Assembly: GCA_002270565.1 (NCBI GenBank)
Contig: NQMI01000003.1
Location: 613,331-677,330 of the forward strand
Origin: Stenocarpella maydis
Taxonomy: Eukaryota; Ascomycota; Sordariomycetes; Diaporthales; Diaporthaceae
Direction: 5' to 3'
Length of the DNA: 64,000 nucleotides
Below are positions 37,467 to 48,930 of this stretch, piece after piece. Position 1 is the first letter of the stretch; each line of letters starts with the position of its first letter. A program made the translations under genes and the position numbers. Below the pieces are notes generated by a model. That model made no database searches. It worked only from the letters and a program-made list of their open reading frames with translations, and had not been told where the DNA came from.

Positions 37467-37769
37467 TTAGACAGACCGTGGATCCAAACCGCTGATATCT
37501 GGGCTCACTGGGTGCTCCTTGGAGACTGAATAGCTGATGATCCTGTCTGTGATGGGCGAGTTGTGTATTCCCCGTTGATTGTAGACAGCTGCTAGGATGA
37601 GGCTTTTGACTTCAGTGAGGCCTAACAGAGGACCCAGCTCGGGATCGCGGTCGTTGATATCCGCGATGTTCCTGAGGAAAGCCTGCATTATAAGCGCATG
37701 GCTCTGGTAAATTCCAGGGGTTACTATGGCTAGGTTCTCCAGCAGCTCGTGGAAGATTTTGGGTCGATT
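37467..37769 (-). CDS. Coding-like fragment of unknown family
   Basis: The open frame has protein-like composition: KIFHELLENLAIVTPGIYQS, then MQAFLRNIADINDRDPELGP, then VSPDISGLDPRSV at the end. A TGA closes the frame at 37770-37772 and no initiator fits upstream, so it is either the last exon of a gene whose other exons I could not find, or a decayed piece. It is antisense to the zincin-like gene just to its left. Not recognised. Confidence 0.3.
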   Translation of the reverse strand, partial: NRPKIFHELLENLAIVTPGIYQSHALIMQAFLRNIADINDRDPELGPLLGLTEVKSLILAAVYNQRGIHNSPITDRIISYSVSKEHPVSPDISGLDPRSV

Positions 37770-38330
37770 TCAGCATCATCAATATTTGCAGGCAGGGGTT
37801 GCCGTAATAAGGTTGTTCGTCCACACTCATAAACAGTCTTGTCGGAATGTGGGTAGATCTCAGATTTCCAAGGTTGTTTTTTTCATCACGAGGGTTAAAG
37901 TGGTCGTATCGAACAACACCAGCCACACCCCTCAAGACCCAGACCTCTGATATTTGTCCCTTCCCAAAACATAGCTCCTCCCCGCTTCCCTCCTTGCACA
38001 CGCTCCGCCTTCTCCCCCTTTCTCCTATTGTTTCCCAAACAACAGGCAAAACGTCACCCACAATCTCATTACTTTCATCCCGTCTGCTGCGCATGGCCTC
38101 TCCTTTCAGTTCTTCCCTCCTGTCTTGTGCACAGATACCCATGCTCTCCGTTTGCTGGCAGACTCAGCCGCGTCTGATTTCTCACCTCGGCCGACCCCGC
38201 TGAGGCCAGCGACGAATTCCTTGATAACAGCCGGGAGTCCAGCGAGGAGGCGGATACCTCCATCACCGCCGCCGCCCCCAAGGCAAGAGACGAGGCGAGA
38301 TCAACCATTCCCTCCAAGAAGCGCAAGAGG

Positions 38331-38780
38331 ATGCGGACTATTGTTGACAGTGACGAGGAGGAATCGGACTTCTCACAGAAATGGAACCAACACGAACAGG
38401 ACGACTCAGATGATGAATCTTTCCCTGAAAGCCACGAGAGGTCTTCCGGGCGGGCCTTGAAGGGATCCAGGAGAGCCTCCAGCCAAAATGGACCGTACAA
38501 GGTCATCAGATCTCGGGACAGCGCAAAATCATCCAGTCGCAAGACAGATGACCAAGGCGAGGGAGGAGACAATGATGAGGACAGCTACAGTGGTCCAGGT
38601 AGGTCGGGCCTACCAGGCTTTTGCTGTCTGCTCGCAAACTCACCTTTGGACGATGTGGTTGTTAACAAGTTGGTTCCGATAGCTTCTCAGGCTCTGCGCC
38701 GGAACCGAGGCCGAAAAAACCAGCCCAAGCCTGGAGACCTGAGGATCACCGCCAGTAAGAGTTGGCCCAGACTGAGATGA
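38331..38780 (+). CDS. Acidic, Ser-rich nuclear-protein-like fragment
   Basis: The frame continues upstream of the first ATG (residues like RESSEEADTSITAAA and PSKKRKR precede it) and reads VDSDEEESDFSQKWN, then many Asp/Glu/Ser and basic patches. A plausible intron at 38598-38671 (GTAGGT...AACAAG) would continue into SFSGSAPEPRPKKPAQ. It looks like a disordered nuclear protein segment with an NLS-like KKRKR. No domain is seen and no reliable start is found (TGA upstream near 38170). It may be a remnant. Confidence 0.3.
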   Translation: MRTIVDSDEEESDFSQKWNQHEQDDSDDESFPESHERSSGRALKGSRRASSQNGPYKVIRSRDSAKSSSRKTDDQGEGGDNDEDSYSGPGRSGLPGFCCLLANSPLDDVVVNKLVPIASQALRRNRGRKNQPKPGDLRITASKSWPRLR

Positions 38781-39222
38781 GGTCATTCTGAACATGGGGA
38801 TGCCAAGGGGCAACATTAATAAGGTGTGGACCGAGGGATGCGCGTGGTTTTTGGTGAGGGAAAGCATAACACGCTCGGGGGTCATGCTGTGAGTGCCTTA
38901 TTCGTCGAGCGGTATGGCTCAATTACCTGCTGGAGATCTTGTACTACTGATCTCTGTGTACGGTCTCGCCTGATGCCGGGGTTTCCGGACGGCTCTTGGA
39001 ACCCGGTGGAAGATTTCAGGTTCTGTTTGAACATTACTTGTGGTGGACGCGTTGCGTCCCGGAAGTCGATGGTGAAGTTGGGATTTAGATTTTGTTCATG
39101 GATTCTATGGAAATTCTCCGGCATTTGGGTGCTCCCTTGGGGTTATTTCTGACCCGTTGAAGTCCGCCGGGTACAAGGGCTACACCCAAAACGCCCACAC
39201 CTACAACCCACTAGGAAGCTTG

Positions 39223-39723
39223 TTACATGTTATGCGGCCTAATCAAATTGACGCCAAATGAGCACTGCCTTGTCGATGAATGAGTGGCATTGGCCCATGG
39301 GACCTGGCAATTCCAAACTTGTGTCCTCAGCGGTGCCCTGCTGAGGCCGAGGCTGCCACCCTCCAACTCGTTCTTCAGAGGTTTTGGCTTCTCACCGAGT
39401 CCTCGAGAGGTGCAATTTAACAAAGGAAAGGAGTCATCCAGCAGGTCCGCGATGCTTTCCCAGCAGGCGAGTATCGGCGCATGTCGGCAGCGCAAGCCCA
39501 AAGAAGCACAATGGCTGGAAGCCTGATCGCAAACGAGACTTTGCAAGTCCCTCATTATTAGCGCAAGCCACTCTAAGATGCCGCCGCAGTGCCGAGCGGA
39601 GCGTTCGGTAGTTGGGCGGCCCGTGCCGCTCGGTGCTGTGAGGAATGCGCCGATCTGGAGATCGGCGCAGACCTCAGTGCCTCCCTGCCTCAACAGTTGG
39701 ACATCAAGCCTTTGTGCCCTCAC
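39223..39723 (-). other. Coding-like fragment, minus strand
   Basis: The frame contains ILEWLALIMRDLQSLVCDQA and RCRHAPILACWESIADLLDD, and has protein-like composition up to a possible donor after QVWNCQ near 39299. A second short minus frame at 38882-39124 (start MPENFHRIHEQNLNPNF) may belong to the same decayed gene. I cannot join them or name a family. Confidence 0.25.
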
Positions 39724-41713
39724 CCTTGGGTGTCATCAGCACTGGCTAGGCTGACTGATGTGGCAGGAGCACGAGGATCCCCCCGGATGTTGGCCAACTG
39801 GAATTCGAATTACGTGTGCAACGTGCCATCATTGCTGTCCTGTTCAGGGTTGCCGCCAACGGCAGGGTGGTGCTCACCCCTACAGGTTCATACTGCTGTA
39901 GCACAGGACCCAGCAAATGGCCAGGTCCAGCTAACACAAGGTCGTTAGATACATGGTGCTTGCGCACCAGAATTCGTCGTGTGCAGGCTGTCTTACGGTA
40001 ATAAGAAGGTCCACGCGCCATTGACCGTGTAGATAGCTGTTCGGATGGACGACTGGGTATGGTGAGTTTACAGGGCTCCTGGAAACTCTGGTATGGCGGA
40101 ATCCAAAGTATAGCTTGCGGCGACAGGCGTGTTTTCGGATGGCATCCCATGGTTGGTGCTCCAGGACGTGCGTAACTGACAAAGCACAGCTGTCACCAGT
40201 GTGCGCTCTGACATTGCATGATGATGATGATGATGATGATGATGATGCTGATGACGGTAACAATTCTGTCGACACATTCCGTATCCCAACCAAACCAGCC
40301 TCGTCGCAACAGCGGCCGTGCAGTGCCCGACAAAGTTGACGGAGGTCTTTGTCCGGTGTCGCTGGTGAACGAGTTTGACCTGGTTCGGCCTGCACATGTG
40401 TGACCAGGCAGCTGGCTGCACGTCTATGGCAATGCGATGCGCTGGACGAGATTTGCAATCAATGTGGATGAGGATCTGTGCCTGGCGAGGGGAGGGGGGA
40501 GCGTATCGGGCAGTGGCCGATTAGGTCTGAAACAATTCATGCTTGAGCTCGTTAAGCTTAAGGCGCAGGGCGAGGAAGCTTGGGAACAATGAGGCAGTGT
40601 TTTGACTAGCCACACAGCCATATGGCGGGCGTGGGTTGGAGGCCGTGTAGGGGGCCGAAGGAAGGTCAGCAGGTTGGACCTTTCCTTCCCTGAGAAGGGC
40701 TGGGACAAGGTGCCGAAAGGGAGGTGTGGCATGTGTGTGCATCGTATAAATCCAGCACAAAGTTCCTTCCCCCTTTCTCTTTTCTCCCTCTCTCTCTGTC
40801 TCTCTCTCTCGCGCGGTGACGCCTCAATTTTCTTGACGTCTGTCAGAGCGAGCATCTCGCTACAGACCCGATTACCACTGCTGACCCTACGGACCCGATC
40901 TCCTGACCGAGTGCATTGATAACAGACGAGAGCTTCTCGCTGTGTAGCAATAGGCACGCGCAACAAACACGAGTGGAGCTTGCCCACCTCGAGCTGTTTC
41001 GCCAAAACGGCTGACCAAGACCCGCTGTTTTGAGGCGCCGTGTGGGTGAGTGATGACCGGCCCCTGCTCAGGGCCCCCCCTGCCCCCCTGGAGGCCCGCC
41101 TGGCCAAGGTCGAGACCTAAATAGCTGTAGCATTTAGTGTACACCTGCATGTGCCTTGTCTGTGCCCCCACACCACCACAGGGCGACCAAGCCTCGGCCT
41201 GCTCGTCACTCGTCATTGTCCCTTTCTATTATACCTTCTGTATTATGTCTGCGTCGCTCTCTTGCAGATCCAGCCCCAGCTGCCCCCCGAATCATCACAA
41301 TTACCTACACTATTCTAAACCACATTCCCGCTGCACCTCCGTCTCTTCAAAAATAGATTCTCTCTCCGGCCTGCGGCCACCTTTTCCAGCCAGTCGGCCA
41401 GTCTATCCTTGGCTAACTAACAGGATGCGCCTCCTGCAGCCACGTGGCAGTCTAGTTTAATTCTCGACCGTTATCGACATACTTTTATTTTTTATTTTTA
41501 GACGCCTGACGCCGACCACCTTGCCTCTCCTTGTGCAAGCTACCGAATATTCCAACATCCTCCCCCGCAGCCGCGGTCCAGCAGCGACGAGCTGGCTCAC
41601 AGTCGTGTTGTGGCTCCTCGAGGACGAGATACCAGACACCCTCCGACCGCAAACCCCACCGCATGGCACTCGCTTCCTCGCCCCGTCCATGATGACCAGC
41701 CGCCCACTCCAAC
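39724..41713. other. Intergenic interval upstream of the acyltransferase gene
   Basis: Contains a GAT repeat at 40219-40248, a CT-rich tract at about 40770-40812 and poly-C/G runs near 41072-41092. No gene that I can support. The CT-rich and TTTTATTTTTTATTTTT tracts close to 41486-41502 would fit a promoter or 5' leader region for the downstream gene. Confidence 0.45.
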
Positions 41714-43162
41714 ATGTCCCCCGAAACTCTACTACCCAGCTTTGTCGCCGACGCGATATGGCCCGACCACAAGTCTCCCCTCCAGACTCATAGGCTGCAC
41801 ACTACCTCGTACCTCGACGGCCTGCGAGGCGTGGCCAGCTTGCTAGTCTTCTTCTGCCACTACACCGAGGAGAACCACCCCTACCTGGTTCCTGCATACG
41901 GCCTGAACAAGGACGGCGAGTCGTCATTCCTGCAGCTGCCCTTGGTGAGGATCCTATACAGCGGCCGGCCCATGGTCCACGTCTTCTTTGTCATATCCGG
42001 CTTCGTACTCTCGTACAAGCCCCTCAAGGCCATACGCACAAGAGACCTGGAAAAGTGTTACACCGCGCTGTCGTCGTCCACCTTTAGGCGCCCATTCCGT
42101 CTCTTTGGGCCATGCCTGGTCTCCACAGCCATCATAGCAGTGCTGATCCAGTCTGGCTTCATGTACAGGCCTCTGCCGAGCCTGTGGGCCCAGTTCCTTG
42201 CCTGGGTCGACGCCCTGTTTCACAGCATCACCTGGCCGTGGGCATGGGACTTTGACCTGCGGCCTGCCTTTGACATTCACCTATGGTCGATTCCCATCGA
42301 GTTCGCCCACTCGATGCTCTTGTTTCTGACCATCCTCATGGTCGCTAGGCTGCGGGCACGGGCGCGCTTTGCGATCGAGGTGCTCCTGATGGCCTATGCC
42401 GTCACCTGTGGGAAGTGGGCGGCATTCGAGTTCTGGGCTGGAATGATGCTGGCCGACATACACATCAAGCGGACGGCACAGATGAAGCGCTACGAATCCA
42501 TCGACTCTATATCGCCCTCTTCGCCGGGCACGTTGCCCCAGGTCATCGAGAACCCAATCCTGCATTACTGCGTGCACGGCATAATATTCCTGGCCTGCAT
42601 ATTTACCGGCGGCTGGCCCAACTTTGACGCCGACAGGACGCCCGGCATCCGGTGGCTACTAGCGCACACGCCCTCGTCGTTTCCACCGGTGGACAACGTC
42701 ACACCGCAGAAATTCTGGTTCGCGGTGCAGGCCATCGGGATGGTCTGGACATGCGGGGAGCTCCACCCCGTCAAGCAGTTCCTCGAGGGCGAGTTCGCTC
42801 AGTACCTGGGGCACATCAGCTACGCGGTATACATTGTGCACGGGCCCGTTCTCGAATGCCTGCAGGGGCAGGTGGCGGGCCAGGTCTACGAAGCGCCCAA
42901 GGGGACGCCAAAGATCGCGGGCTATAGGCCTGAAATCCTCCCTAGTGGAGTAAAGGGCATGGTTGGGATCGACACAGCAGCGCAGAGGACGGTGTGCTGG
43001 GCCGTGGGGATGCTGCTCCTGGGGCCGGTTGTAATCTGGGTGGCAGATTTATTTTGGAGATTTGTCGATATACCCATGGTCAACCTGGCCAGGACGATCG
43101 AGACCAAAGTGCTCGAGAGTGATGTTGACCTCGGCGCGAGCTCCAACGGCAACGCTCACTAG
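41714..43162 (+). CDS. Acyltransferase-3 family integral membrane protein
   Basis: A single exon of 482 aa. The N-terminal signature TTSYLDGLRGVASLLVFFCH is the hallmark of the acyltransferase_3 family. RPMVHVFFVISGFVLSYKPL follows, and there are about ten hydrophobic segments up to VCWAVGMLLLGPVVIWVADL. The late HISYAVYIVHGPV block is also typical. These enzymes move acyl groups onto sugars, sterols or small molecules at membranes; many fungal members are of unknown substrate, and some are reported as surface-induced genes. Start chosen at MSPETLLPSF, the first ATG in frame. No biosynthetic partners lie next to it, so the substrate stays open. Confidence 0.88.
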   Translation: MSPETLLPSFVADAIWPDHKSPLQTHRLHTTSYLDGLRGVASLLVFFCHYTEENHPYLVPAYGLNKDGESSFLQLPLVRILYSGRPMVHVFFVISGFVLSYKPLKAIRTRDLEKCYTALSSSTFRRPFRLFGPCLVSTAIIAVLIQSGFMYRPLPSLWAQFLAWVDALFHSITWPWAWDFDLRPAFDIHLWSIPIEFAHSMLLFLTILMVARLRARARFAIEVLLMAYAVTCGKWAAFEFWAGMMLADIHIKRTAQMKRYESIDSISPSSPGTLPQVIENPILHYCVHGIIFLACIFTGGWPNFDADRTPGIRWLLAHTPSSFPPVDNVTPQKFWFAVQAIGMVWTCGELHPVKQFLEGEFAQYLGHISYAVYIVHGPVLECLQGQVAGQVYEAPKGTPKIAGYRPEILPSGVKGMVGIDTAAQRTVCWAVGMLLLGPVVIWVADLFWRFVDIPMVNLARTIETKVLESDVDLGASSNGNAH

Positions 43163-44099
43163 GAGCGCAGGGAGCACGGGGTTTATGATAGCGATGTAAT
43201 ACTGATCAGCATCAAAAGAGAAAAGACTGGCTATCATGAAGCCTCTTATGGTTCACGCCACATCTATATTGCTACTATTACCACCAGACACAAGTGGGCG
43301 AACTCGCATGTGCAGCCGCAAGTCGGCGCCCGTTGAAAGTGACTTGTAAGACGGGCCAACCAGGACGCCGTGGTCGAGCGGCGATCGGACCGGTTCTCGC
43401 AGGCCAGACACGGGCATTGGCAGGCTTCTGAGCCGCCAAGACGGGGGCGACAGTCGGTGCGTCTCGGCTGCGGGATTTGCTCCTTAGCGCTGACGGGCCT
43501 ACACTAGTGTAGTAAAAAGCAAATGCACTGTTTCTCGCATGCAGGCATGCATGCATGCATGCCGCTCCGCAGGCGGGCGGCACGACATGTGACTTCGCGA
43601 CCGCGGCACCTCACCGCCCGGGCCTGACGTTGATGGGCATCTCTGGATGAGTCACGCCATGATGCTTGCTCTGCGAACCCGCGTCTCCCGCGTCGCCCGT
43701 CGCCTCTTCAAACCACCTGCTGCTGCTGTGTGAGTGAGTGTGTGAGTGAGCCCTGATGGTCGCCGTCGCCGTCGCCGTCGAGTCACCCGTTCCTCAGGCA
43801 GCTCTCATTGCGGCTTATTAATTCTTCGACGGGCAAAGGCTGCTGGTTGGTCAAGCCGGGTCTTGAACAAGAGTTCCTCTTTTCCCTCCCCCCCTCCTCT
43901 GGTCTTCCCCAGGCGCCAACCTTTTATTATTACTTCTTCAAACCTCAACTCACGCTTCGTATCACCAGACCAGCCGGCGCTGCTCATCTTGCCAACCCTG
44001 ATCTAGTACCAGGGCAATTGGACGGGGCGCCAGCTTATCAGAAGGCACATATTCACCCTCACCCTCACCCACGTATCATCTCACACATGCGCACACGCC
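43163..44099. other. Intergenic interval
   Basis: Contains a GCATGCAT tandem at 43544-43562 and a CGCCGTCGC repeat at about 43762-43780, then the leader of the GFA-family gene with a CACCCTCACCCTCACC repeat at 44055-44070. No gene seen. Confidence 0.5.
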
Positions 44100-45434
44100 A
44101 TGGACGCCAGCTGTCAGTGCGGTTCCGTCACCTTCAAGACGCCCCTCGACAAGCCGCTCGCCTTGTACATATGCCACTGCACAGAGTGCAGGAGGCAGAC
44201 GTCCTCGGCCTTTGGGACATCCGCCATCTTCCCGCGCTTCGCGCTGCCCGACGCCGAGCTGCTCAGCGTCTACAAGTGAGTCGGTCTCCAAGCACACCTC
44301 GTATTTTGCCTGGTTCGCGGGGGTGGTCTCATGAGGCTGTGCTGTAAGAAGGATCAGTTACGGTAGATGAAGCAAGCAGTCATGGCGTGAGGGGTGGCAT
44401 ATAGAGAAAGAACAAGAAAAAAGAAAAGAAAAGAAAACCTCTGGCTGGGAGTAGGAATCATGAAATGAATGACCTCTGGGAGACGAGTAAGTGGCCGGGC
44501 TGAAACTGATATACTTCTCCCGCCAGGCGGCCCACACATTCCGGGCAGACCCTCTACTGGTGAGTTCCCTGAGGGCCTTGATGGCCGACACCCCGCCAGT
44601 CCCCTCTCCCAGATGACTGACGGCGAGTACAACAGCTACTTCTGTAAGAACTGTGGCACCAGGCTCATCCACACCACGCCTGTGAGCAACCCCCCTTTCC
44701 AACATTGAGGTTGCTGAGCGCAGACAGCGTCCCGAGATGTCTTGGTCACCCCGTGTCCTTGTCCCGTATTGGAGCTCCGGCTTTTCTGATCCATCTCCTA
44801 ACTACGTGCCACCCACTGCAGAACAAAAGAGTCGTCTCCGTAAAAGGAGGTTGCCTCGAAGGGCTGGACTGGGGAAAGGCGATTCACATCTGGACTAAGA
44901 GCGCTGTAAGCAATAAATCTCCCGAATCCATCTCGTTGGCATGAGAAGTATATCTATCCTATGGCCAGCCGGCACATGCTCCATTGAATCAGGAAGAAAA
45001 CAAGGCAGGAATACCAAAGGAAGAGTTGAAAGGAAGAAGAAGAAAAACCAGTCACGGGATGTAGCAGAGTGTCGACACGCCCCCAAGCCCGCATTCCCAA
45101 TGAGAACCCGTCCGCCACGATCACCACACCATTCCTCAACAAACAAGGCCGACGTGCTAACAACACCAAACCACCAAAACTAAAGATGATACCCATCCCA
45201 GAGGACGCAGAGTCCTACGATGAGTCCCAGACCACGGGCTACAGCGACTCGCAGGAGACGCTCGACCAGCCGGGGATACTGACTGGGTCGGGCGGTGACC
45301 CCCGGGAAGCGGACACGCGCAAGGTCCGGATGCGCGAGAGGCAGGCCACGAAGAGCACGGAGCTCGAGGGGCTGTGCGGGGCTGACAAGGCGGGCCCGGT
45401 CGATGCAGACATGGTGCATGATATCGTGCACTGA
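44100..45434 (+). CDS. GFA/CENP-V domain zinc protein
   Basis: Five exons: 44100-44275, 44527-44559, 44636-44681, 44822-44905 and 45186-45434, joining to 195 aa. The GFA fold shows as CQCGSVTF at the N-terminus, CHCTECRRQTSSAFG, then CKNCGTRLIHTTP, giving the Cys pairs that bind zinc. VVSVKGGCLEGLDW follows. The family is named for glutathione-dependent formaldehyde-activating enzyme, but most fungal members have no proven reaction. The second and third exons are tiny (33 and 46 nt) and their splice sites are clear. The last intron (280 nt) is longer and has a weaker acceptor (CTAAAG), so the last 82 residues (MIPIPEDAESYDE onward) are the least certain part. Confidence 0.85.
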
Positions 45435-45596
45435 GAGGTTCTGTGTGTCCAGAAAAAGGGGCTGTCACTATTTACCTGACACCATTTCATCACCGTCGAA
45501 AATTGCAAGGTCTATGTGTAAGTAAGGGTTTCAGGGTTGAGTACATATATCAGGGGAAACCAGAACCACCAGTACGATCGGAATGAGAATATATCA

Positions 45597-45846
45597 GGTG
45601 GAAAGCTCCTGCTGGGGCCCTAGGAGCTAATTTGTCCAAAGACTACAGCTAGAAATAAGTATGGAGGCGGTTTTACCCTCACCACTCTACTCACTCCTTC
45701 AGCAAACCCCCTCCACACTACTACCTAATAGGGCCCTCAAGGCGCCCAAAGGAAGGGTTTCCATGAAGGCCCTCTACATACCTAGAGCGAAGGCCCCCTT
45801 CCTAGGCCCCTTACGCCCTCTAAGTTGGGGTTCTCCTATAGACTAA
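45597..45846. repeat. Diverged copy of repeat units found inside the 638-bp element
   Basis: The stretch around 45733-45825 has GAAGGCCCTCTACATACCTAG-like and CCTAGAGCGAAGGCCCCC units, closely similar to the GGAAGGCCCTCTA...CCTAGAGG units of 36140-36260. Terminal repeats of the element were not found here, so this is a partial or older copy of the same family. Confidence 0.55.
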
Positions 45847-46320
45847 TCAATATATAAATATTATTTACCAATCAGAGGTTGAGATCCTCAGCAAACCATC
45901 CAGGCAGTGTAGTATTAAGATTCAATCCATAGACTATTCTAGATGAATAGCAAACAGGACGTTCAAGTTGTTCAGACACGCAACAAACTCCAGGTGCGGG
46001 GAGCAGTCCGTTGTGCAGGACTCACACACACTGCACATGAGATGGACAGCCAGTCTAGTGAGCGGCCTGGTATTATTTCCACGGACATACAGATATTTAC
46101 CGCCAGTAAAGAAGCGAAACCTTGATATTATCTCCAGAAAAGACACAACCTTTACAACCCCCAGGGTCAAATAAGCTGAGCTGGGTATTACTAAAAACAC
46201 ATATATGCTTCACTTCTCTCTCAAAAAGCGTCTGCCTTCATCATGCACCACTGAAGACTATATATACCCATCTTGTCGCCCCTGTCTCAAAACCACGAGC
46301 CCTAGAGCGTTGGGTTTTGC

Positions 46321-47728
46321 TCACGAGGCTGGCACAGTCTGCTGCGCGAGGCTGCCCAGGCTCAGTGCCGATTTCAACGTCAACCCGCTCACGTCGATGT
46401 CCGGCTCCGCGGCATTGTTGACGGCGGGTGTCGCCTGGGCAGGGGCGGCGGCGGCTGGGGGTGCGTTGACGGCGACCGGCGGCGTCGAGGCTGCTGCTGG
46501 GGCAGTCTTTCCGATACCGCCGAGGTCTACTGACGACTCAAGTGTGGAGGCGGGCGGGGCTATCGCTCCAAAGGTTAGCAACAGGGCATCTCTAGCGCGA
46601 ACCTTGACAACAAAAAAAGACTCACGAGAAGCAGCTGCCGGCTGAGCGGCGGGTGGCGGTGGCGTTGGGGCGCTTGCTGGTGTCGAGCTGCTTGCTGGCC
46701 TTGAGGAGCTTGCTGGCGCTTCTGCCGCGGGAGGGGCATTTGACGGAGGCGCGGAGGCTGCAGGAGGAGGGCTCGCTGGCGGTTCCGCCGCGGGGGGGGC
46801 CTTTGACGGCGACGGTGAGGCTGCGGGAGGAGGGCTCGCTGGCGTTCCTGCAGCAGGAGGTGCCGCAGGAGTGTTCACCGGCGGTGGTGGCGGGGGGCTG
46901 TTTGCTGCCGGCGTCGCGGCAGCCGGAGGCGGCGCGTTGAGCGAGGGTGTCGTCGTGTGCAAGCTCGAGGGCACGGCTACGGTGATGACGCCCACGCCTC
47001 CACCCGCATTTGCCTGTCCTGCATTTGCCTGTCCTGCATTGGCCTGTCCTGCATTGGCCTGTCCTGCATTGGCCTGTCCTGTGCCGTTGCTGGATCCTAC
47101 ACCGGCGGCCGGGTTCTCGGCGGCCGGGTTGTTGACACAAGGCGCCGTGATGAACACTGTCTGAGTGACGGTCGAGGCAAGCAAGCTAATGGTTTCCGTT
47201 GGGGCCGCACCTTGGGCGAAGACGGTTGTCGTAAGGAATTCGAAGGCTGGTCTACAGTGAACGGGTCAGTCCATCCCACCCATACTCGGCAGGCCGCGGT
47301 CAACAAGACCAAAACCCCAGTGACTTACGCGTTCGGGCCGGCAGCCGCGGGCGCTGCCTCTGCATTGCCAGCGGTGCTGTTGGATGCCCCGACGGCAGCG
47401 GCAGGAGGGTTCGTCGCCTGGGCCGCTTCCGTCACGGTCTTTGTGACCGTCTTTTCTTTTCCCTCTCCTTTCCCTTTCCCCTGGGCTCCCTCCAGTGCAT
47501 CCAAGAGCCCCAGCAGTCCTCTGGCGGCCACTCCAGCCTTGCCTTTATCACGCCTTGCTTCTAAGCCATCGTTGTCAACCCGTCGAATCTGGTGAGAGAA
47601 ACCGCTCGCCTGTGAAATTTCGTCAGCAATGCCCGATCCCCAGAAACCACCCCTTGGCTGGCCTGACGCACGCTGACAAGAGACAGATATCCTATTAGAA
47701 GCAGTATATACTGCAGGTACGGTTTCAT
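46321..47728 (-). CDS. Secreted Ala/Pro-rich protein with QANAG repeats
   Basis: Four exons: 47672-47728, 47329-47609, 46626-47251 and 46321-46565, joining to 402 aa. Exon 1 is exactly a signal-peptide-like stretch, MKPYLQYILLLIGYLSLVS, followed by a short pro-like segment (SGFSHQIRRVDNDG, with dibasic sites). The mature part is Ala/Pro/Asn-rich. It has about five tandem QANAG units near the middle, then long PPPAA/PSNAPP blocks, and ends SLAQQTVPAS. There is no GPI-type hydrophobic tail and almost no Cys. It reads as an intrinsically disordered cell-wall or extracellular protein. The last intron (46566-46625, 60 nt, GCTAAC branch) is in frame, so its use is not certain. Confidence 0.7.
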
Positions 47729-48897
47729 GTTGTCGTCGAGACCAGTGAGGAGGCTCCGCCGAGGAGTCTTCTCAACCTGTGGTGAATTAAAGAGTGGCGC
47801 AACAGACCAGCCGTTTGTCGTAGGTTCGTAAAGTTGGTGAGGAATCGATGGTGAATCGACTATGGGATCAACCCTTTGAGAAAAGAAGGTGGTGTGTCAC
47901 CGGGTGATGGGAACGAGAGGAGAGCCAAGACCAGCAAACTTCAGAGGCCCGGACCAGCGATGCGAACCAAGATCGACCGGAAGAAAAGCGAAAAGGTTTG
48001 CCGGGTTGAGATGGCCAAGGGTTTTTTTTTGGGGGGGGGGATGGGACGTGGGCGGGAAGGAGAGGAACACTCGAGAAGGGAGCGTGTGGGCTACGGTGTG
48101 TGGACCGATGTTGAGACTGGCAAGGCCTCACAGGCACGACGGGGCAGGCATGGAACAGCAACCAGGCGGTTAGATGCCGTGTCGTGGCTCGCACCTCAAA
48201 CAACCTCGAGTACGGATTGTATAACGTGGTATACCCGTACTTGGTAATTAGCGGGCTCGGGGTGACGAGGCGCCCGTGGCGTTCGAAACGACTGTGACTG
48301 ACAGAAGCCAAAAACGGAGCCCCACAAGAGGATGACGAAGTGAAGATTGGTGGTAAAGACTGATGCTCTCCCGAGCGAAAAGATGGGATGGGATGGGATG
48401 AAGGAGGTTGAGACGCAAAGGGGGCGACTTGCGAGAGGAAAGAGAATTAAGGCACGGCGACCAGGTAACAGTACCCTTCTTGATGTGGACATGGGGCCAT
48501 GCGGGAGGCCGAAGGGGACCGAAGGGCATAGAGCAGAGATTACAAAACAGGTGCAGGTCTCGCCCTTCGTCCCCCCCCCCCCAATAAGTCTGTAAGACTC
48601 GATGCCTGGACGCTCACGAGGCTGTTTCGGCCAGGGTTGACGACAAAGAAAGATACGACTTCAAGACGGGCCCAGCGTCAAATGCTTGGTTGGGGACCCG
48701 CCCTCTGTTGGACCCCTGCAACCGACCAGTAGGAGAATTCTCCATTGCAAGTGTCCCTCGTGGGCGATTGCTAAGCTTATTGATGCTAGTTGAGCCTCAA
48801 TCGGCAACGAGGTGGGGTTCTGGCCTGGCCGAGGCCTGGTGAGACAAGCCCCTGACGGGACGTGTCTGAGGTTGGCCGTGGCGAAACACCCATCACG

Positions 48898-48930
<33 letters not shown>

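Noticed and set aside
44906..45185. Short frames inside the last intron of the GFA-family gene as separate genes
   Set aside because: They have no initiator context or domain and lie between two exons that splice in frame.
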